Of a stretch of 64,000 bases of DNA, positions 60,628 to 64,000 are shown one piece after another. The stretch covers positions 85,401-149,400 of the forward strand of contig CAZNEI010000001.1 of assembly GCA_964572045.1 (NCBI GenBank). The letters run 5' to 3'. The translations under genes were made by a program, and so were the position numbers. The notes under the pieces are model-generated. The model was not told the origin of the DNA and ran no database searches. It saw only the letters and a list, made by a program, of their open reading frames with translations. Every line of letters begins with the position of its first letter. Position 1 is the first letter of the stretch. Origin of the DNA: CBDCKR01 sp964572045 (GTDB lineage: Bacteria; Gemmatimonadota; Gemmatimonadetes; Longimicrobiales; Gaopeijiaceae).

Positions 60628-61437
60628 CTAAGGCGCGGCGACCGCTGCCGCCCTCACCAGCACGGTGTCGATGATCTCCTCGAAGAGCTCGAGTGGCAGG
60701 GCTCCGGCGAAGGGCGCATATCCTACGGCAACGAAGGTCGGCGTGCCTCGCACACCGATCTGTCGGGCCAAAGCGGTATGGGCCTGGACTCGCCAGAGGA
60801 ACTCGTCGCTGCTCATGCAGGTCCTGTAACGTTCGATATCGAGCCCGACGTCCGTCGCGATCTCCTCGATGACCCTCTCCGGCTCCGCGGCAGACTTCCA
60901 GTCCGCCTGCCGTCGGAAGAGAGTCCCGGCCATTGCCACGTAGGCGTCGCGACTCTGGCCGAGCGCGCACTCGGCCGCCAGCGTCGCGGGAACCGAGCTC
61001 GCCCAGTTGCCGATGACGAAAGGGACCGCCTTCCAGAGCACCTGCCCCGGGTCGATGTACTTGTCCGTCAGTGCGGGAAGCGTCTCCTCGTGGAACTTCC
61101 GGCAGAAGCCACACCCGAAGTCGAAGAGCTCGATGATCCGCGCCGGAGCATCTCGGCTTCCGAAGTCGACACCCAGGAGATCGAGATGAAGATCCTGCCC
61201 GGAGGGCGTCTCCGGCGTGGGCGTGCCGAGCTCCCGGAGCGCCGGAGGCACTCGGGTCTCGGACGTCGCGGACGACAGGAGCTCCCCCGCCCCGTGCGTC
61301 GTGAGGCGCGCCTCCCCCCCCGCGGCCTCCTCCTCAGAGCCGCACCCGCCCGAGGAGACCGATAGGGCGGCGCCCAACAGGGCGGCCGCGCGGACTCTGA
61401 GCCTCAATTGTGGCTTCAATGCGCTCGAAAGGGTCAT
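60628..61437 (-). CDS. DsbA-like thioredoxin-fold lipoprotein
   Basis: A 269-residue exported protein with a signal ending GGC (Cys32), a likely lipobox. The thioredoxin fold carries the active-site CGFC (Cys109-Cys112) in LFDFGCGFCRKFHEE, and cis-Pro in VRGTPTFVAVG. This matches DsbA/DsbG-type proteins, which form or isomerise disulfides outside the cytoplasm. It overlaps the CcdA gene by 1 nt, which suggests that CcdA supplies electrons to it and that it works as a reductase or isomerase rather than an oxidase. The ATG at 61437 is preferred to GTG 61440. Confidence 0.85.
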   Translation of the reverse strand: MTLSSALKPQLRLRVRAAALLGAALSVSSGGCGSEEEAAGGEARLTTHGAGELLSSATSETRVPPALRELGTPTPETPSGQDLHLDLLGVDFGSRDAPARIIELFDFGCGFCRKFHEETLPALTDKYIDPGQVLWKAVPFVIGNWASSVPATLAAECALGQSRDAYVAMAGTLFRRQADWKSAAEPERVIEEIATDVGLDIERYRTCMSSDEFLWRVQAHTALARQIGVRGTPTFVAVGYAPFAGALPLELFEEIIDTVLVRAAAVAAP

Positions 61438-62174
61438 CACATTTCCAAGTCAACCCACTGCCCGAGGTCGGCGAGCGACGCCGACACGGCCGCGAACTTT
61501 CCGCTGACCAGCAGAACACCGGCGATGATCATAAGGATCCCTGCAGCCCTCCGGGCCGGCAAGGCCCACCGGCGCACGGCCCCGAGGCTCGCGAGAAACC
61601 AGTTAAACGCCACGGCCGCAGCAAAGAAGGGAATTCCCAGCCCCAAGCCGTAGAGCGCAAGGAGCGCGCTCCCCCTGAACACGGTGGGCTCCATCGTTGC
61701 GTAGAAGAGGATTGTGGCGAGGATGGGACCGATGCACGGGGTCCACCCGGCACCGAAGACCACGCCGACCGCGAGGGAGCCCAATGCGCCCGTGGGCTTG
61801 ACGCTCAGGCCCACACGGACATCCCGTGCGAGTGCCGGAAGGCGCACCCAGTCGAGGAGCAGAGCTCCGAACAGGATGACCCCAACGCCGCCTAGCCGGG
61901 TGACCGCGGGGAGGGCGCGGTTGAACGCTTGTCCGGCTGCCGTGGCGCTCGCTCCCAGGGTCATGAAGACGAGAAGGAAACCGATGATGAAAAGCGAGGA
62001 GTGGAGGACCGCCTTCCGGCGAAGATCGGCGGAGCCTTCGCGGGCGAGCTCGTCGAGCGTGAGCCCCGACACATAGGCCACGTACGCCGGCACCACCGGG
62101 AGCACGCACGGCGAAACGAACGACACGAGGCCGGCCAGGAAGGCGAAGGGGAGTGAAATGCTGACGGAGTCCAT
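61437..62174 (-). CDS. CcdA/DsbD-type thiol electron transporter
   Basis: A 245-residue membrane protein with six spans. The paired cysteines are in VSPCVLPVVP (Cys23) and GWTPCIGPIL (about Cys146). Such proteins carry electrons from cytoplasmic thioredoxin across the membrane for cytochrome c maturation or disulfide repair. The DsbA-like lipoprotein encoded directly behind it is the probable recipient. The ATG at 62174 gives the family N-terminus; an upstream frame from 62237 adds an unrelated stretch. Confidence 0.9.
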   Translation of the reverse strand: MDSVSISLPFAFLAGLVSFVSPCVLPVVPAYVAYVSGLTLDELAREGSADLRRKAVLHSSLFIIGFLLVFMTLGASATAAGQAFNRALPAVTRLGGVGVILFGALLLDWVRLPALARDVRVGLSVKPTGALGSLAVGVVFGAGWTPCIGPILATILFYATMEPTVFRGSALLALYGLGLGIPFFAAAVAFNWFLASLGAVRRWALPARRAAGILMIIAGVLLVSGKFAAVSASLADLGQWVDLEM

Positions 62175-63083
62175 GGCTGGGCGCTTTCGACTCGGGCCAG
62201 CTACCGTACGCCCGATCCGGAGCCCCTTCAAGGGCATCCCACGTCACTTGCACGCTGGGACGGACCGGGAGCCTCGCCTGCAGGCCTCCAATTCGGCCCC
62301 CGGCGCCGATGAGTTCGTCAAGGCCTTTTTCGATTCCGTCGAGCATTTGGCATGTCTCGAAAGCGACCGAGCTGCGTGGCCTGCCCGACGACCTCCTCCT
62401 CCTCAGGCGACTCCGCCATCGCGATCCGGGCGCCTTCGGTGCGATTCCGCCGAGCACGTCTTCGAGCCCGCGGAGAGGTCGATCCGAACCCTTCTTCCAA
62501 GGGAGGAACGGAAGCGGGTCCTGTCACCGACCCCTCGGCGGTCCCACCACCGGAAAGCTCCAAGCACGAACCAGGACTCGCTTGTGAGTGCGGCGATGAG
62601 CCCGACCAGCGGGGCGTCAATGAGGAGAGGCGTGCCTCCGCTGCAAGCCCGACTCACGGGTTCCGTCTCGCTTGCCCTCCCGGTTACGGGCCGCGGGCGC
62701 GAGAACTCCAGAGCCGTGGACCCGGCATTCCGGACAACGTGCGAATCCCTCGCAATGGTTGGTGTGGTTGGTAGAGGCGACCCCCGTTTGGCGCGCGGCG
62801 GCGCCTGTGGGGGACCGGGCGCGCTATCCCGACGGCCCGTCTTGGAGAGGCCCGATTCCTCCACGAATTGGGCCACGCTCCTCTCAAGTCTCGAATGCAG
62901 CTCGGTCACCGGGCCGACGTTTCTCTCGTCTCTCGGTCGCTCGAGCGGACGAGAGCGTCCGACGAGAAGCGCGGTGGCGGAGCCGCGGGCAGCGACCTAG
63001 AGTGGGATGCTGGGCCCGGTTCGAGCCCGCAGGGCAGGATAGCGGGCTCGGCAGGGAGGGCGAGATAAAGGCTGGAGTTGCAT
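62175..63083 (+). other. 900-nt stretch with no intact gene
   Basis: The longest gene-poor stretch in the window. The minus strand has pieces that look somewhat protein-like, for example FETCQMLDGIEKGLDELIGA (about 62285-62360) and TPLLIDAPLVGLIAALTSES (about 62570-62640), in different frames. I cannot match them to a family; they may be remnants of decayed genes or chance. A short T-loop-like string near 63018-63030 does not fold into a tRNA. Confidence 0.4.
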
Positions 63084-63707
63084 GTGAGGATCCCCGTGTC
63101 GCACGGACACCTGGAGGCGGTGCTTCGGACACCGACCGACCCCGCCGCCGCCGGAGTCGTCTGTCACCCTCATCCTCTCCACGGCGGCACGATGCACATC
63201 AAAGCCGTATTTCGCGCGGCTCAGGCCCTGGCCGACGCGAGGGTGGCGGCGCTTCGGTTCAACTTTCGAGGTGTCGGCCTCAGTACCGGCAGCTACGAGC
63301 GGGGGATCGGAGAAAAGGACGACGTGGCCGCGGCTCTGGATTGGCTGGAGCAGGCGTTTCAGGGCCTACCGCTGGTCGCCGGAGGGTTTTCCTTCGGATC
63401 CGCGGTGTGCCTGAGTCATGCGGCGACGGATCCAAGGGTGGCGGCGCTCTTCGCCATCGGCTTGCCGGTGCGGTTGTACGACTATTCCTACCTGACGGAT
63501 GTGGGCAAGCCCGTGCTCATCGTCCAGGGCGAAGAGGACGAGTTCGGCACCGGGCCCGAACTGGAGCGAGTGGCGGCCGCACTCGGATCGCACGTAACCC
63601 TGGTCCGGATTCCAGGCACGGACCATTACTTCAACGGGCGCATCGGCGAGATGAAGGGCGCGCTCACGAGCTTCTTCGAGGACGGCCCCGGCGGAGACGT
63701 GTTATGA
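63084..63707 (+). CDS. Alpha/beta hydrolase of the COG2945 type
   Basis: A 207-residue hydrolase. HPHPLHGGTMHIKAV lies near the N-terminus, the nucleophile Ser is in GGFSFGSAV, the acid in QGEEDEFG and the base in GTDHYFNG. This is the usual pattern for small COG2945-type esterases. The GTG at 63084 is chosen because GGAG is 6 nt upstream; a TTG at 63078 is the alternative. It overlaps the next small gene by 4 nt (ATGA). Confidence 0.85.
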   Translation: MRIPVSHGHLEAVLRTPTDPAAAGVVCHPHPLHGGTMHIKAVFRAAQALADARVAALRFNFRGVGLSTGSYERGIGEKDDVAAALDWLEQAFQGLPLVAGGFSFGSAVCLSHAATDPRVAALFAIGLPVRLYDYSYLTDVGKPVLIVQGEEDEFGTGPELERVAAALGSHVTLVRIPGTDHYFNGRIGEMKGALTSFFEDGPGGDVL

Positions 63708-63949
63708 GAGATCGACGTAGGATCCTCGACAACTTAGAGAGTTGCTACCGCGACGAGCTGCGTCGAAGCACGGGAGCCGAGGGCTCGGATCCGGCGCGCC
63801 TCGACTTCGAGTTTCAGCGCGACCAGATCTACTTGGAGGTCATGCTCGACGTAAGGGACCTCCTGAGCGGAGTCCCCGAAGACACCAAGTCGGGGCCCTC
63901 GCTCCTTGAGAGGGCCCAGCAACTCCGAAACCTGAGTCGACTTCGCTAG
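63704..63949 (+). CDS. Small hypothetical helical protein
   Basis: An 81-residue, highly charged protein, MRDRRRILDNLESCYRDELR at the start, then segments rich in Glu/Asp/Arg/Leu that predict helices. No family recognised. The ATG overlaps the hydrolase stop (ATGA), so it is probably co-translated with it. A much longer frame in the same phase reaches back to 62672 but is antisense-like noise. The last 51 nt of the window show nothing. Confidence 0.55.
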   Translation: MRDRRRILDNLESCYRDELRRSTGAEGSDPARLDFEFQRDQIYLEVMLDVRDLLSGVPEDTKSGPSLLERAQQLRNLSRLR

Positions 63950-64000
63950 TACACATGGACATAAATTCTAGTACGTATTGTCGGGTCACTGGCGCTGACC

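Noticed and set aside
63000..63050. GGTTCGAGCCC string resembling a tRNA T-arm
   Set aside because: The flanking bases do not form a T stem, anticodon arm or acceptor stem.
62672..63949. Open frame of 425 codons containing the small hypothetical gene
   Set aside because: Most of it overlaps the hydrolase gene in another frame; only the final 81 codons, starting at an ATGA overlap, look plausible.
1..64000. CRISPR arrays, insertion sequences, prophage or integrase genes, tRNA or rRNA genes
   Set aside because: Looked for repeats with regular spacing, transposase-like proteins, terminal inverted repeats and RNA signatures; none were seen.

Overview
The window is high-GC, densely packed bacterial chromosome with many 1-4 nt ATGA/GTGA/TTGA/TGATG stop-start overlaps. 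The gene mix includes CBM9/DUF5916 outer-membrane proteins, exported S9 peptidases, a sortilin-like BNR protein, exported amidohydrolases, a CarboxypepD_reg-type TonB receptor and a GltD-like/ferredoxin protein next to KorAB. This resembles Gemmatimonadota or a neighbouring Gram-negative phylum. That placement is inference from gene content; no rRNA is present.

Layout. 1-3.5 kb: end of pstS, then pstC-pstA-pstB-phoU. 3.6-9.6 kb: a serine hydrolase, two amidase-signature enzymes, a Tat lipoprotein and a YdjM-like membrane hydrolase. 9.7-15 kb: an intact DUF5916 barrel protein, a frameshifted remnant of a second one, and an exported S9 peptidase. 15.2-19.3 kb: a three-subunit Tat-exported molybdenum hydroxylase of the PaoABC/YagTSR type. 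19.6-22.4 kb: a Cys/His-rich secreted protein and a TonB receptor with Met-rich loops (possible copper uptake). 22.8-28.8 kb: an eight-gene fatty-acid-synthase-like operon with its own ACP, acyltransferase and phosphopantetheinyl transferase. 29-32.7 kb: an APC-permease/TrkA_C pseudogene, an exported amidohydrolase and a eukaryote-like long GMP synthetase. 33.2-37.9 kb: a GltD-like/ferredoxin protein with KorA and KorB. 37.9-39.8 kb: thiC behind a TPP riboswitch. 40-43 kb: a BNR/sortilin-like exported protein. 43.1-48 kb: a ZIP transporter and a multicopper oxidase behind a promoter carrying a DtxR/IdeR-like palindrome, then hemY and hemH. 48.2-50 kb: an SDR and a methyltransferase. 50.5-58.5 kb: a complete aerobic form I carbon monoxide dehydrogenase cluster (mocA, xdhC-YHS fusion, coxD, coxE, coxG, coxM, coxS, coxL) whose large subunit has the diagnostic AYRCSFR loop. 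59-64 kb: an MFS transporter, a CcdA/DsbA-like pair, an alpha/beta hydrolase and a small hypothetical protein.

How it fits together. The organism looks like an aerobic heterotroph living on peptides and amides that can add energy from trace CO. Molybdenum cofactor enzymes appear twice: a periplasmic aldehyde-type oxidase and a cytoplasmic/membrane CO dehydrogenase. Metal handling recurs: candidate copper uptake, a ZIP/multicopper-oxidase operon with an iron- or manganese-type operator, and haem synthesis genes on the other side of that operator. The least understood unit is the 22.8-28.8 kb lipid operon, which encodes condensing enzymes, two dehydratases, an enoyl-reductase-like SDR, a dedicated ACP with an atypical attachment motif, its activating enzyme and an acyltransferase, but no ketoreductase or malonyl transferase.
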